A stretch of 64,000 nucleotides of DNA, taken from Palsa-461 sp963768185 (GTDB taxonomy: Bacteria > Actinomycetota > Acidimicrobiia > Acidimicrobiales > RAAP-2). Shown here piece after piece: positions 36,520-44,484 of the stretch (the stretch's first letter is position 1; the number at the start of each line of letters is the position of its first letter). A program made the translations under genes and the position numbers. The notes below the pieces were generated by a model. The model made no database searches. It was not told the DNA's origin and saw only the letters and a program-made list of their open reading frames with translations. The DNA is taken from NCBI GenBank assembly GCA_963768185.1, contig CAVYGS010000004.1, positions 1,426,001 to 1,490,000 on the forward strand. The letters are read 5' to 3'.

Positions 36520-36531
36520 GTGAACGCTCAC
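36520..36531. promoter_or_regulatory. Palindromic operator-like site GTGAACGCTCAC
   Basis: The 12-bp site has GTGA/TCAC arms around ACGC and lies 24 bases before the GTG of the luciferase-like gene. It follows gTATCATaaata, a plausible -10 element. The core TGAACGCTCA matches the pattern TGAnCGnTCA seen before the P450 gene. Confidence 0.45.
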
Positions 36532-36555
36532 CCTCAACTATGAGAGGATTGCCAG

Positions 36556-37684
36556 GTGCACGTTGGATTTGGGCCCAATTTTCAGAACCTCGACGGTCAG
36601 CTAACCGATCTCGCGGTCTATCGAGCGCGACCTTGCCTTGGCCGCTCGCGCCGAGGACGCAGGCTTCGACTCGGTGTGGTCGTCCGAGCATCATTTCTCG
36701 GACTACCAGCTGACCGCCCAGATGCTCATGTTCCTGGCCTGGTTGGCAGGGCAGACCAAGCGCATCAAGCTCGGCACGATGGTGACGGTCCTGCCCTGGC
36801 ACGACCCCATCCGAGTCGTGGAGAGCTTCTCGGCGCTGGACCATCTCTCGGGAGGTCGGGCCATCCTCGGCATGGGACGCGGGCTCGGCCGGGTCGAGTT
36901 CGACGGATTCCGGGCCACGATGGGGGAATCTCGTCGGCGCTTCACCGAATACGCGCCGGCGATCCTGAACGCGCTCGAGACGGGTTGGATCGAGTCCGAC
37001 GGTGAGATGTACAAGCAGCCCCGCACCGAGATCCGCCCTCGTCCGTTCAAGACCTTCAAGGGGCGCGCGTTCGCCTCTGCCGTCTCCCCGCAGTCGATCG
37101 AGTTGATGGCTCGTCTCGGCGTGGGGATCATGGTGATCGCGCAGAAACCGTGGGAGACGGCCGAGGCGGAGCTGGCCGACTACCGGGCGCGGTTCCTCGA
37201 GCTCAACGGCTTCGAGGCGCCGAAGCCAATTCTCGTGGTGGTCGCCGGGGTCACCAAGACCAAGGCGGAGGCGCAACGGATGCGCGACGTGCATCTGCAG
37301 CGGTGGGCCCGCTCGACCGTCGAGCACTATCAGTTCGCGAACCCCGGCTTCGCCGAGATCGAGGGCTACGAGTACTACGGGGCGCTGGCTCAGAACATCG
37401 AGCGTCACGGGCTGGACAAGTTCTGCGGCTTCCTGGCCGACCTGCAGGTGTGGGGCACCCCCGATGAGGTGACCGAGAAGCTCCTCGACTACGCGCGCCG
37501 GACGAACGCCGGGGCACTCGTGGTGCCGCTTTCCTTCGGCAGCCTGACGCCCGACGAGACTCGAGCCAACTTCGAGCTCTTCGCCGCCGAGGTGCTCCCC
37601 GAACTGCACCGCCACGACGTCGGTGGGGACATCGGCGTTCCCTACGACGCGCCGATCCAGGAAGCGGTGATCGCCGCCGAGTAG
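36556..37684 (+). CDS. LLM-class oxidoreductase (one frameshift)
   Basis: Luciferase-like flavin- or F420-dependent oxidoreductase, about 376 residues. GTG 36556 gives VHVGFGPNFQNLDGQLTDLA; one base appears to be missing near 36625, after which the frame reads ERDLALAARAEDAGFDSVWSSEHHF. FSALDHLSGGRAILGMGRGL is the signature loop. FxxTKTKAEAQRMRDVHLQRW-like and QVWGTPDEVTEKLLDYARR segments match the alkanal monooxygenase-like branch. An operator-like palindrome precedes it. Confidence 0.85.
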
Positions 37685-37765
37685 CGCCCGGCCGAACCTG
37701 GCACCCCGGATGCGGCATCGGCTTCTGGGAGAAACGACCGATGCAATCGACTCGGCCGGCGCTCC

Positions 37766-39406
37766 TCAGGAGCGGATCAACTGGCCGGGTGCGACATGCG
37801 GCAGGGCCTCGCCGTGCTGCCAGATCGGCTGGCCGTTGACCCAGACGTGCTCGATCCCGGTGCTCCGCACGACGAGGCGGTCGGCGCCGCCGGGCTGGTC
37901 GTGCACACGCTCAGGGGCGGTGATCCCGACGGTTGCGGGATCGAAGGCGACCAGGTCGGCGTAGTACCCCTCGCGCACGAGCCCTCGGTCGGCCAGGCGG
38001 AAGGCCTGGTGAGGGTGACCGGTCAGCCGCCACACTGCATCCTCGATGGAGAGTGAGCCGCGCTCACGCACCCAGTGGGCCAGCAGATGGGTCGAGAAGC
38101 AGGCGTCGCAGAGCTGGCTGGCATGGGCCCCGGCGTCGGACAGGCCGAGGAGCGTGCGCTTGTCGGCCAGAAGGTCGCCCAGTTCGTCGTAGCCGTCGTT
38201 GTCCATGATGATGCGAAAGCGCGTCGGCACATCGTCGGTGAGCGCCAGGTCGAGCATCAGGTCGAAGGGGTTCGTGCCGCGCGCCGCGGCCACCTGCTCG
38301 AGCGGGACGCCGGCCACCTCGCGGTGCACCGCCGTCTCCTGGACCGCCATCTTGGCCCACCGGTGGCGCCATCGCTCCAGGGTCGGCTCTCGGGCCCGGT
38401 CGCGCCACACGGCGTCGCGGTAGATCTCGGCTCTGGCCTCGCGCGGCTTGGCCAGCACCTCCTTCCACTCGTCGACCTCCGCCAAGGGGGTGGGGTCGGC
38501 GAGATTGACCTGCATCACGATCTCCCGGCACGCGAGCTGCGGGTACACCTCGCCGGGGAGGGCCGAGGCGCGGGCGAGCGTCCGCAGGGCCGCGCCGGGA
38601 CGCTCGGCCCGGGCCAACAGCGCCGTCCACGTCACCGGTCTGTCGTTGGCCACCGCCAGCTCCGAGAGCTGCTCGATGAACACGCCCGGGCCGACGGCGG
38701 CTTGCACCACACCCTTGTCGAGCTCACCGAGCACGCTGGCGAGGGCGAAGACCTCGTTGACGTCGGCGAACCGGCTGGGCACCGGCCGGCCGAACGCGCC
38801 CTGGTGTTGGGGGGCCCGGGAGGTGGACAGCCCGATCGCGCCCGCCCCGACCGCCTCGCGGACCAGCTCGCGCATGGACTCGAGCTCGTCGGGTCGGGCG
38901 GGTCGTTCCTCGGGGCCCATGACGAACAGGCGCAGGGGCGAGTGGCCGACGAAGGCCCCGACGTTGAGCCGCTTGGGGCGGCGCTCGATGGCCGACATGT
39001 AGTCGGGGAACGATTCGAAGCTCCAGTCGATGCCGGCGTTGAGGGCTTCCATGGACATGCCCTCGACGTTCTCCAGGGTCCGCACCACAAGGTCCCGGTG
39101 CTCGGGTCGGGTTGGGGCGATCCCGAAACCGCAGTTCCCCATGATGACGCTGGTGACCCCGTGCCAGCTGGAGGGGGTGAGGTCTGGGTCCCAGAGGATC
39201 TGGGCGTCGTAGTGGGTGTGGACGTCGATGAAGCCGGGGGCGAGCACGAGACCGTCGAGGCGCACCTCGATCCCACCGGTCGGCACGTCCAGCTCGCCCG
39301 GGGGGCGCACCGCCCGAATGCGGTCCCCGGCCACCGCCACGTCGGCGGGGCGGCCGGGCGAGCCAGTCCCGTCCACGAGGGTCGCGTCACGCAGCAGCAG
39401 GTCCAC
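37766..39406 (-). CDS. N-acyl-D-amino-acid deacylase-like amidohydrolase
   Basis: D-aminoacylase-type metal-dependent amidohydrolase, about 546 residues. GFIDVHTHYDAQILWDPDL holds the first metal-binding His-x-His, SVIMGNCGFGIAP carries the bridging Cys, and LLGLSDAGAHASQLCDA supplies the catalytic Asp. It cleaves N-acyl groups from D-amino acids or similar cyclic amides and imides. GTG 39406 with GGAG six bases upstream is the preferred start; a longer version from GTG 39436 would begin 10 bases from the end of the TnpB element. The element therefore sits in its promoter. Confidence 0.88.
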   Translation of the reverse strand: MDLLLRDATLVDGTGSPGRPADVAVAGDRIRAVRPPGELDVPTGGIEVRLDGLVLAPGFIDVHTHYDAQILWDPDLTPSSWHGVTSVIMGNCGFGIAPTRPEHRDLVVRTLENVEGMSMEALNAGIDWSFESFPDYMSAIERRPKRLNVGAFVGHSPLRLFVMGPEERPARPDELESMRELVREAVGAGAIGLSTSRAPQHQGAFGRPVPSRFADVNEVFALASVLGELDKGVVQAAVGPGVFIEQLSELAVANDRPVTWTALLARAERPGAALRTLARASALPGEVYPQLACREIVMQVNLADPTPLAEVDEWKEVLAKPREARAEIYRDAVWRDRAREPTLERWRHRWAKMAVQETAVHREVAGVPLEQVAAARGTNPFDLMLDLALTDDVPTRFRIIMDNDGYDELGDLLADKRTLLGLSDAGAHASQLCDACFSTHLLAHWVRERGSLSIEDAVWRLTGHPHQAFRLADRGLVREGYYADLVAFDPATVGITAPERVHDQPGGADRLVVRSTGIEHVWVNGQPIWQHGEALPHVAPGQLIRS

Positions 39407-39446
39407 AGCGCTCCGATCCTGAAGTCGAGTAGCCACCGCGAGTCAA

Positions 39447-39474
39447 GCTAGTGCTGTGACCACTCACCTTCGCC
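39447..39474 (+). repeat. TnpB element terminal inverted repeat, 3' (tnpB stop) end
   Basis: The inward-read sequence begins GCTAGTGCTGTGACCACTCA and continues ccttcgcc. The tnpB stop codon (minus-strand TAG) lies inside it, at 39448-39450, so the ORF runs to the element's edge. It matches the opposite repeat at 23 of 28 bases. Confidence 0.75.
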
Positions 39475-39700
39475 CGCTCTGGGCGAAAGGTGGCGGTTCC
39501 TCGCAAGAGGGTGGTTGCCCCTCTGACGAGCGACTCCCCGTCGATCTCCTCCTCGGACATCGGCGGGGCGGGCCACAGCCGGCCAGGGACCCACGCTGCG
39601 GCCACGTCTCGACATGGCCACCCGTCGTGGGTCACGCCGGGCACGGCCAGGCAGATGCCGGCCGGCTCGACGGTGCGTGATCACCAACCCAGACGGGTCG
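39447..39700 (-). ncRNA. Candidate omega-RNA (reRNA) overlapping the tnpB 3' end
   Basis: In characterised TnpB elements a guide RNA is transcribed from the 3' end of tnpB through the element's right end; its guide is the flanking DNA. Here the last 80 or so codons of the ORF lie beyond the conserved nuclease core and encode an Arg-, Gly- and Pro-rich tail, as expected where a structured RNA constrains the DNA. The guide would start with minus-strand TTGACTCGCGGTGGCTACTC, just inside the aminoacylase leader. The limits are inferred, not seen. Confidence 0.4.
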
Positions 39701-40911
39701 ATGACGATGCCGCCCCGAGGAGATCTCGAGGCGATGTTGGCCGCGCCCACCACGTCGCGGTGGGCCCAGAGTGCACAGTTTTGGCAGGTAAAACCACGTC
39801 CCTTGGGCTTTGGGACACGCGCGCCGCAGCACGGGCAGGTCGACGAGGTGCCACGCTCGTCGACCAGGACCACCGCGATGCCGGCCACCTCGGCTTTGTC
39901 GCTCAGGGCCGAGATGAGCCGACCCACCCTCCAGTTGCGCACCGCGAGGTTCTGGCGCCGACCGGAGTCGCGCCCGAGCAGTCCTCTCGGGTCCCCCACC
40001 ACCAGGGTGCCGATGCGGTGCTTCTGGGCATAAGCCACCACCTCGCGGGCGGCCTCGAAGCGGGCCTGGTCGAGACGGCGCCGGTGACGGGCCTCGAGCA
40101 CCTTGGTGCGGGTCCGGTACTTGCGCCAGCGGCGCGAGCCGCGCTGGCCCCGCCTGGGCACGCGGCGGGCGACCGCCCGCTTCCGTCCCTTGGACTCGGC
40201 CAGGTGCAGGCGGGACTCGGCCCGCATCGCCCGACCCGAAACGACGAGGGCCCCGTCGGGGTTGGCCAAGACGTAGGGGTGGATGATGCCTAGGTCCACC
40301 CCGGCCACGTGGCCCGGGTCGGGTGCTGCTCCTTCTGGGTACACCTGCACAGGCACCTCGGCGCACACCTCGACGTAGAGACGGCGGCCCTCGGCGAGGA
40401 GCGTCACCGAGCGGACCGACGCAGCGTCATAGGGCACTGCTCTGGTGAGCCGGAGCCCCAACGGTGCGTCCCCTCGGGCCGTCGGCAAGCTGAGCCTCTT
40501 GCCCTCGAGGCTGAAGGTGCCGGCGTAGTACCGCGAGGGCACCAGAGCCTTCTTGCGCCGTGGAGAATGCGCCGTCAGGTCACCCGCTTTGCGCCGCTTG
40601 GATGCCGACATCCAGGCGTCCGAGTACCGGCGCAAGATGGACCGGGCTCCGGTCGATGACAACTCACCGAAGCACCCCGGCCCGGCCGCCGAGAGCTCAC
40701 GACACAGCGCCTGGTAGTTGGCGACTTCAGGCGCGTCGCGTCGCCGGCGGTACTCGTTGAACTCCAACACGGTCGCCCAGAGGTCACCACCCGAGCGCAG
40801 CAGCGCCAAGCAGCGACGTCGCTGCGCCGGGGTCGTGCGCAGCTCGATCCGGGCACTGCGGTAGACGACCGGTGGGGCGTCGGGATGACGTTGACGAGGC
40901 ACGGAAGCCAT
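39448..40911 (-). CDS. tnpB: TnpB RNA-guided nuclease (IS605 OrfB family)
   Basis: A 487-residue protein. The RuvC-I motif is HVAGVDLGIIHPYVLAN, and the zinc ribbon is CPCCGARVPKPKGRGFTCQNC followed by HRDVVGAANI with the RuvC-III Asp. At the usual RuvC-II position the sequence is TLVVGDPRGLL, lacking the canonical Glu; a Glu is available in VVLVDERGTSS, 40-50 residues on, like the rearranged sites described in some TnpB and Fanzor groups. The catalytic motifs and frame are intact, so activity is plausible. The last 80 residues are low-complexity. Confidence 0.9.
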   Translation of the reverse strand: MASVPRQRHPDAPPVVYRSARIELRTTPAQRRRCLALLRSGGDLWATVLEFNEYRRRRDAPEVANYQALCRELSAAGPGCFGELSSTGARSILRRYSDAWMSASKRRKAGDLTAHSPRRKKALVPSRYYAGTFSLEGKRLSLPTARGDAPLGLRLTRAVPYDAASVRSVTLLAEGRRLYVEVCAEVPVQVYPEGAAPDPGHVAGVDLGIIHPYVLANPDGALVVSGRAMRAESRLHLAESKGRKRAVARRVPRRGQRGSRRWRKYRTRTKVLEARHRRRLDQARFEAAREVVAYAQKHRIGTLVVGDPRGLLGRDSGRRQNLAVRNWRVGRLISALSDKAEVAGIAVVLVDERGTSSTCPCCGARVPKPKGRGFTCQNCALWAHRDVVGAANIASRSPRGGIVIDPSGLVITHRRAGRHLPGRARRDPRRVAMSRRGRSVGPWPAVARPADVRGGDRRGVARQRGNHPLARNRHLSPRAGEGEWSQH

Positions 40912-40932
40912 CGTGTCCGGCCCGTGTAACGG

Positions 40933-40960
40933 GGCAAAGGTTTGTGGTCAGGGCACTAGC
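40933..40960 (-). repeat. TnpB element terminal inverted repeat, 5' (tnpB start) end
   Basis: Read inward on the minus strand it begins GCTAGTGCCCTGACCACAAA and continues cctttgcc. It ends 21 bases before the tnpB start codon. Upstream of it, also on the minus strand, is ggagcccTT, where a target-adjacent motif would be expected. Confidence 0.75.
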
Positions 40961-41156
40961 AAGGGCTCCTCCCGGCAGGCGCCAGAGCGGGGAGACGACG
41001 GCGGACGACGCAGGGTCCGCGTGCGGTGCGGCGGTTTTTCGTCGGATCGTCCGTCGAGGCGGGTGCGCCTACCAGATCGCGAATCGTCGAGCCTGCTCCT
41101 CGTCCTCGTCCTCGACCGCGCCTGAGTGGGCGAGGCGACGGACATCGAGTCTCGTA

Positions 41157-41822
41157 GTGTTGCGGCGTGCAGCACCCAGTGAGCCGTTCACGAGCAGCCG
41201 GCAATCGCGCCCGCGCGGTCGTCGGTTGAGCGCCGAAGTTCGACGGAGGTCGATTCTTGAAGCGGCTCGTCGCGCCTTCAGTGAGACTGGCGACGTGGGC
41301 GGCACGACCATGAAGGTCATCGCCGCGTACGGCCAGATAAGCCCGGCGATGATCTACGAACTGTTCGAGAGCAAGGAGCAATTGTTCTTCGAGGCGGTTG
41401 TGGAGCCCCTTCGGGACGCGGTGGAGGAGCTGGTTGCGGCAGCGGAGACCGTCGATCGCGACCAGGCGCTCACCGCAGAGCGCCGTCTCTCGACCTTGAG
41501 CGGTCTTTTCCGGCAACTGATCTCCACCCTCGAGCGCGTGATCCCGCTGCTCGGGCTGGTGCTCTTCGGCGACCCCCAAGTGGCTCGCCGCTTCTATTGG
41601 GAAAATTTCGTGGTGGCGATGGATCGCCTCGGCCAGGCATGGAAGGCAGTAGAGGAGCGTCATGGGCGCACGCTGGAGTTCCCAGACATCACGGCGAGGG
41701 CGGTGATGGGAACCGCGCTGATGCTTGCCCTGGAGCACCATTACACCGAAGACTTTGACCTCCGACGAGCCGTCTCCGCCGCGAGCAGTGGCTTTCTCAA
41801 CGGCTTCTCGGCCACGGAGTGA
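41157..41822 (+). CDS. TetR-family transcriptional regulator
   Basis: About 221 residues. The helix-turn-helix is in RRRSILEAARRAFSETGDVG then KVIAAYGQISPAMIYELFES, with KEQLFFEAVVEPL following, the typical TetR order. The start is uncertain: GTG 41157 is chosen because the upstream open frame is compositionally biased (serine and arginine runs) and unconserved. The turn segment (MKVIAAYGQISPAMIYELF) departs from the usual IAxxAGVSxxxlYxxF, so the DNA target may be unusual. It precedes the alpha/beta hydrolase gene by 118 bases and may control it. Confidence 0.8.
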   Translation: MLRRAAPSEPFTSSRQSRPRGRRLSAEVRRRSILEAARRAFSETGDVGGTTMKVIAAYGQISPAMIYELFESKEQLFFEAVVEPLRDAVEELVAAAETVDRDQALTAERRLSTLSGLFRQLISTLERVIPLLGLVLFGDPQVARRFYWENFVVAMDRLGQAWKAVEERHGRTLEFPDITARAVMGTALMLALEHHYTEDFDLRRAVSAASSGFLNGFSATE

Positions 41823-41940
41823 CGCCCGCACAGCCGCTGGTTCGGCCGCGTGCGAGAGCTCCTCTGAAGACCGGACTGTCAGGTCGCAAGCAGGTAGTCG
41901 TGCTTCCCCGCACGATCGGACCCTTCGGAGTTTCAACGAG

Positions 41941-43254
41941 ATGGCGACCCAAATAGGCTTCCGAGACATGGCGAAGCTGATGGCGATCGATTCTGCACTG
42001 GGCAGTGGGCCATGGGGTACCACGGCCGACACGCTGCCGACGGGCGCAACGGAGCAGGAGTGGCTGCTCGAGGGCGAGGCGACTCGGTACCGCCTCGTTG
42101 GCGAGTACAGCCATGATGGTCGGTGGACCGTGGAGCCGGCGGAGACTGCTTCGTACCTCACTCGGATCCTCGTCGAATGCCCGCCCGCCTCGCGCTTCAA
42201 CGGGATAGTCGTGGTCGTGTGGAACAACGTGTCGGCGGGCTTCGATGGCATGTTCGCGGGCGCGCCGACGCCGGTCATGCTGCAGGACGGATATGCGGTT
42301 GTCGGCGTGAGCGCTCAGTACGTCGGAGTTCACGGCGAGCGCGGGCTTGTCTCGAGTGACCCGAAGCGATACGGCACCTTGCATCATCCCGGCGACGACT
42401 ACTCCTACGACATCTTCACCCAGGCGGTTCGCACCGTTTCCGGTCGCAACGGTGCTGACGATGTCCTGAGCGGCCTCGGGGTGCGCTACGTCGTCGCGAG
42501 CGGCGCGTCGCAGTCCGCAGCTCGGGTCGCAACGCTCCACAATGCGCTGCATCCCGCAGGGGAAATCGACGCCTATCACCTTCCGGTCTACTTCGGGGCC
42601 GGCACGGTCGTGGACTCGACCGCGGGGGAGGCGGCGGTTCCTGGCGGGTCCGCGAATTGGCCGATGCACATGCTCCGCCACGGCACGCACGGTCTCCGCC
42701 AGGACGTTGGCGTGCCAGTCTTCATCTTGAACTCGGAGTCCGAAGGCCAGGTGTTCACGACGAATCGGCAACCCGACTCCGATCACCTTGTCATCTGGGA
42801 GAACGCCGGCGCGTCTCACATCGGCTCGACTGCTGGCGATAATCGCTTCGGCCTTCCTGAGACTCGCTGTCGGGGTTCCTTCGCTCCAGCGCAGCGCGCC
42901 GTCTGGCACCACCTGCGGCGCTGGCTTGAGGAAGGGGTCACCCCGCCCTCACAACCCCGGCTTGAACGGGCCCCAGACGGATCGGTGGCCCGGGACGAGC
43001 ACGGCAATGCCCTTGGTGGCATCCGTTGGCCGCACGTGGTGGTGCCGCTCGGCATCCACCGGGCCGAGCCGCCGTCGGGAGGACGCGCCGACCTCATGGG
43101 CACGACCACGGCATTCGATCCAGAGAAGGTGCGGAGTCTCTACGGAAGTCGCGAGGAGTACGAGAAGCGCTTCGCCGAAGCCGTCACCGACGTGGTTGCG
43201 ACAGGCGTCGTGTTGCCCGAGGATGCCGACTCGGTGGGCGACCCGCTGATGTGA
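41941..43254 (+). CDS. Alpha/beta hydrolase domain-containing protein
   Basis: A 437-residue protein of the large actinobacterial and proteobacterial 'alpha/beta hydrolase domain' family (Abhydrolase_10 type). Landmarks are TRILVECPPASRFNGIVVVVWNNVSAG, the nucleophile elbow VASGASQSAARVAT (Gly-x-Ser-x-Ser), and the base in ENAGASHIGST. There is no signal peptide, unlike some relatives. ATG 41941 (MATQIGFRDMAKLMAI) is the first conserved start. Substrate unknown; esters are likely. Confidence 0.78.
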   Translation: MATQIGFRDMAKLMAIDSALGSGPWGTTADTLPTGATEQEWLLEGEATRYRLVGEYSHDGRWTVEPAETASYLTRILVECPPASRFNGIVVVVWNNVSAGFDGMFAGAPTPVMLQDGYAVVGVSAQYVGVHGERGLVSSDPKRYGTLHHPGDDYSYDIFTQAVRTVSGRNGADDVLSGLGVRYVVASGASQSAARVATLHNALHPAGEIDAYHLPVYFGAGTVVDSTAGEAAVPGGSANWPMHMLRHGTHGLRQDVGVPVFILNSESEGQVFTTNRQPDSDHLVIWENAGASHIGSTAGDNRFGLPETRCRGSFAPAQRAVWHHLRRWLEEGVTPPSQPRLERAPDGSVARDEHGNALGGIRWPHVVVPLGIHRAEPPSGGRADLMGTTTAFDPEKVRSLYGSREEYEKRFAEAVTDVVATGVVLPEDADSVGDPLM

Positions 43255-43258
43255 TGAA

Positions 43259-43470
43259 GGAGCGCAGCGCCGCTCCCGTGTGACGGGTCCCGGTGAGCGC
43301 ACCGGCCCGAGCGCCGAGCACGTGGGGGTCTCGTGACCGCCAAGACCGTCGTCCAGCCCGGCCCATCCGAATCGAATGCTCCACGGGAATCCTCCCGCCG
43401 ACCGGAACCAAGTGTGCCGAGCACACTTGGGGTCACCAAACCAACCCGGAGACGGCGAGAGGAGATTCCC
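43259..43470 (+). ncRNA. Candidate IS110 bridge RNA / non-coding left end
   Basis: The 5' leader of the IS110 transposase, about 210 bases, contains three strong stem-loops in order: GGAGCG/CGCTCC at 43259-43276, CCGGTG/CACCGG at 43290-43305, and CCAAGTGTGC/GCACACTTGG (perfect 10 bp, three-base loop) at 43408-43430. In IS110-group elements such as IS621 this region encodes the bridge RNA that pairs with target and donor DNA. The loops cannot be assigned to target or donor by eye, and the exact element end is unknown. Confidence 0.45.
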
Positions 43471-44484
43471 GTGGAAGAGCAACAACAGTACGTCGGCATC
43501 GACTTGCATCGACGGCGCAGCGTGATCGTGCGACGCAACGCTGTGGGCCAGACCTTGGAGACGGTCCGCATCGACAACGATCCGGTGGCGCTGGCGGCCG
43601 AGGTGGCCAAAGCCGGTCCGCACCCTGAGGTGATCTTGGAGGCCACGTACGGCTGGTACTGGGCGACCGACGTGCTCGAAGAATGCGGTGCCAAGGTGCA
43701 CCTCTCGCATCCACTCGGCAACAACTGGGGCAACCGGCGGGTGAAGAACGACGAGCGAGATGCAACGGACCTGGTGGACCTGCTTCGATTGGGACGCCTC
43801 GCCGAGGCTTGGATTGCCTCGCCACCGCTCAGAGAGCTCCGTGAGCTCATCCGCTACCGGGCCAAGCTCGTCCAGCTTCGCTCGAACCTCAAGGCTCAGG
43901 TTCACGCCGTGCTGGCCAAAGAGGGGGTGGCCGTGCCGATGACCGACCTGTTCGGGGTCCGCGGCCACCACCTGCTTGACCAGGTGCATCTGGCTGACGC
44001 CTACCGCATCCGCGTGGAGTCCCTTCGGGACCTGATCGAACTCTTCGACCGGGAGATCGCCATGCTGGAAAAGCAGATCAACCCCTACTTCGCCGGCGAT
44101 CTTGGCTTCCACGCCGTCCAGGCCATCCCGGGCGTCGCACCGGTGCTGGCCTCGATCTTCGTCTCTGAGATCGGCGACGTCTCGAGGTTCAAAAGCCCAC
44201 GGCACCTGTGCAGTTGGGCGGGACTCACTCCAACGCACCACGAGTCAGACGAGAGGGTCCGTCGGGGTCACATCACCAAGCAGGGATCGCGCCTCGTGCG
44301 TTGGGCCGCCGTCGAGGCGGTCGCCCGCCAGCGCGGCGATACGCCCATCCGAGCGCACCACCTCAAGGTGAGTGAGCGTCGCGGCAAGCAGATCGGGCGA
44401 GTAGCCGCAGCCCGCAAGCTTCTCACCTTCGTCTACTACGGCCTGCGCGACGGCGAGATCCGTTGCCTGGCCGAGACGGGATGA
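43471..44484 (+). CDS. IS110-family transposase (bridge recombinase)
   Basis: A 337-residue DEDD transposase, complete. RuvC-like half: YVGIDLHRRRSVIVRR (first Asp), VILEATYGWYW (Glu) and KNDERDATDLVDLLRL (two Asp). The C-terminal transposase_20 half contains AIPGVAPVLASIFVSEIGD, SWAGLTPTHHESDERVRRG and ITKQGSRLVRWAAVEAV with the recombinase serine. GTG 43471 follows AGAGGAG. Recombination would be guided by a bridge RNA from the leader. No inverted repeats are expected for this family. Confidence 0.93.
   Translation: MEEQQQYVGIDLHRRRSVIVRRNAVGQTLETVRIDNDPVALAAEVAKAGPHPEVILEATYGWYWATDVLEECGAKVHLSHPLGNNWGNRRVKNDERDATDLVDLLRLGRLAEAWIASPPLRELRELIRYRAKLVQLRSNLKAQVHAVLAKEGVAVPMTDLFGVRGHHLLDQVHLADAYRIRVESLRDLIELFDREIAMLEKQINPYFAGDLGFHAVQAIPGVAPVLASIFVSEIGDVSRFKSPRHLCSWAGLTPTHHESDERVRRGHITKQGSRLVRWAAVEAVARQRGDTPIRAHHLKVSERRGKQIGRVAAARKLLTFVYYGLRDGEIRCLAETG

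Larger units (their letters stand above)
39447..40960 (-). mobile_element. TnpB-only insertion element with terminal inverted repeats
   Basis: The element is bounded by two 28-base imperfect inverted repeats, identical at 23 of 28 positions: inward-read GCTAGTGCTGTGACCACTCA at 39447 and GCTAGTGCCCTGACCACAAA at 40960. It is flanked by AA on each side on the plus strand. It encodes only tnpB; no TnpA (Y1 or serine) is present, so movement would need a partner in trans. IS605 elements normally lack such repeats, which makes the ends noteworthy. It lies directly upstream of the aminoacylase gene in the same orientation. Confidence 0.75.

Noticed and set aside
38075..39451. 458-codon open frame on the plus strand opposite the D-aminoacylase gene
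   Set aside because: Its translation is His-, Gly- and Arg-rich with no motif, and it is the antisense image of a well conserved enzyme in high-GC DNA.
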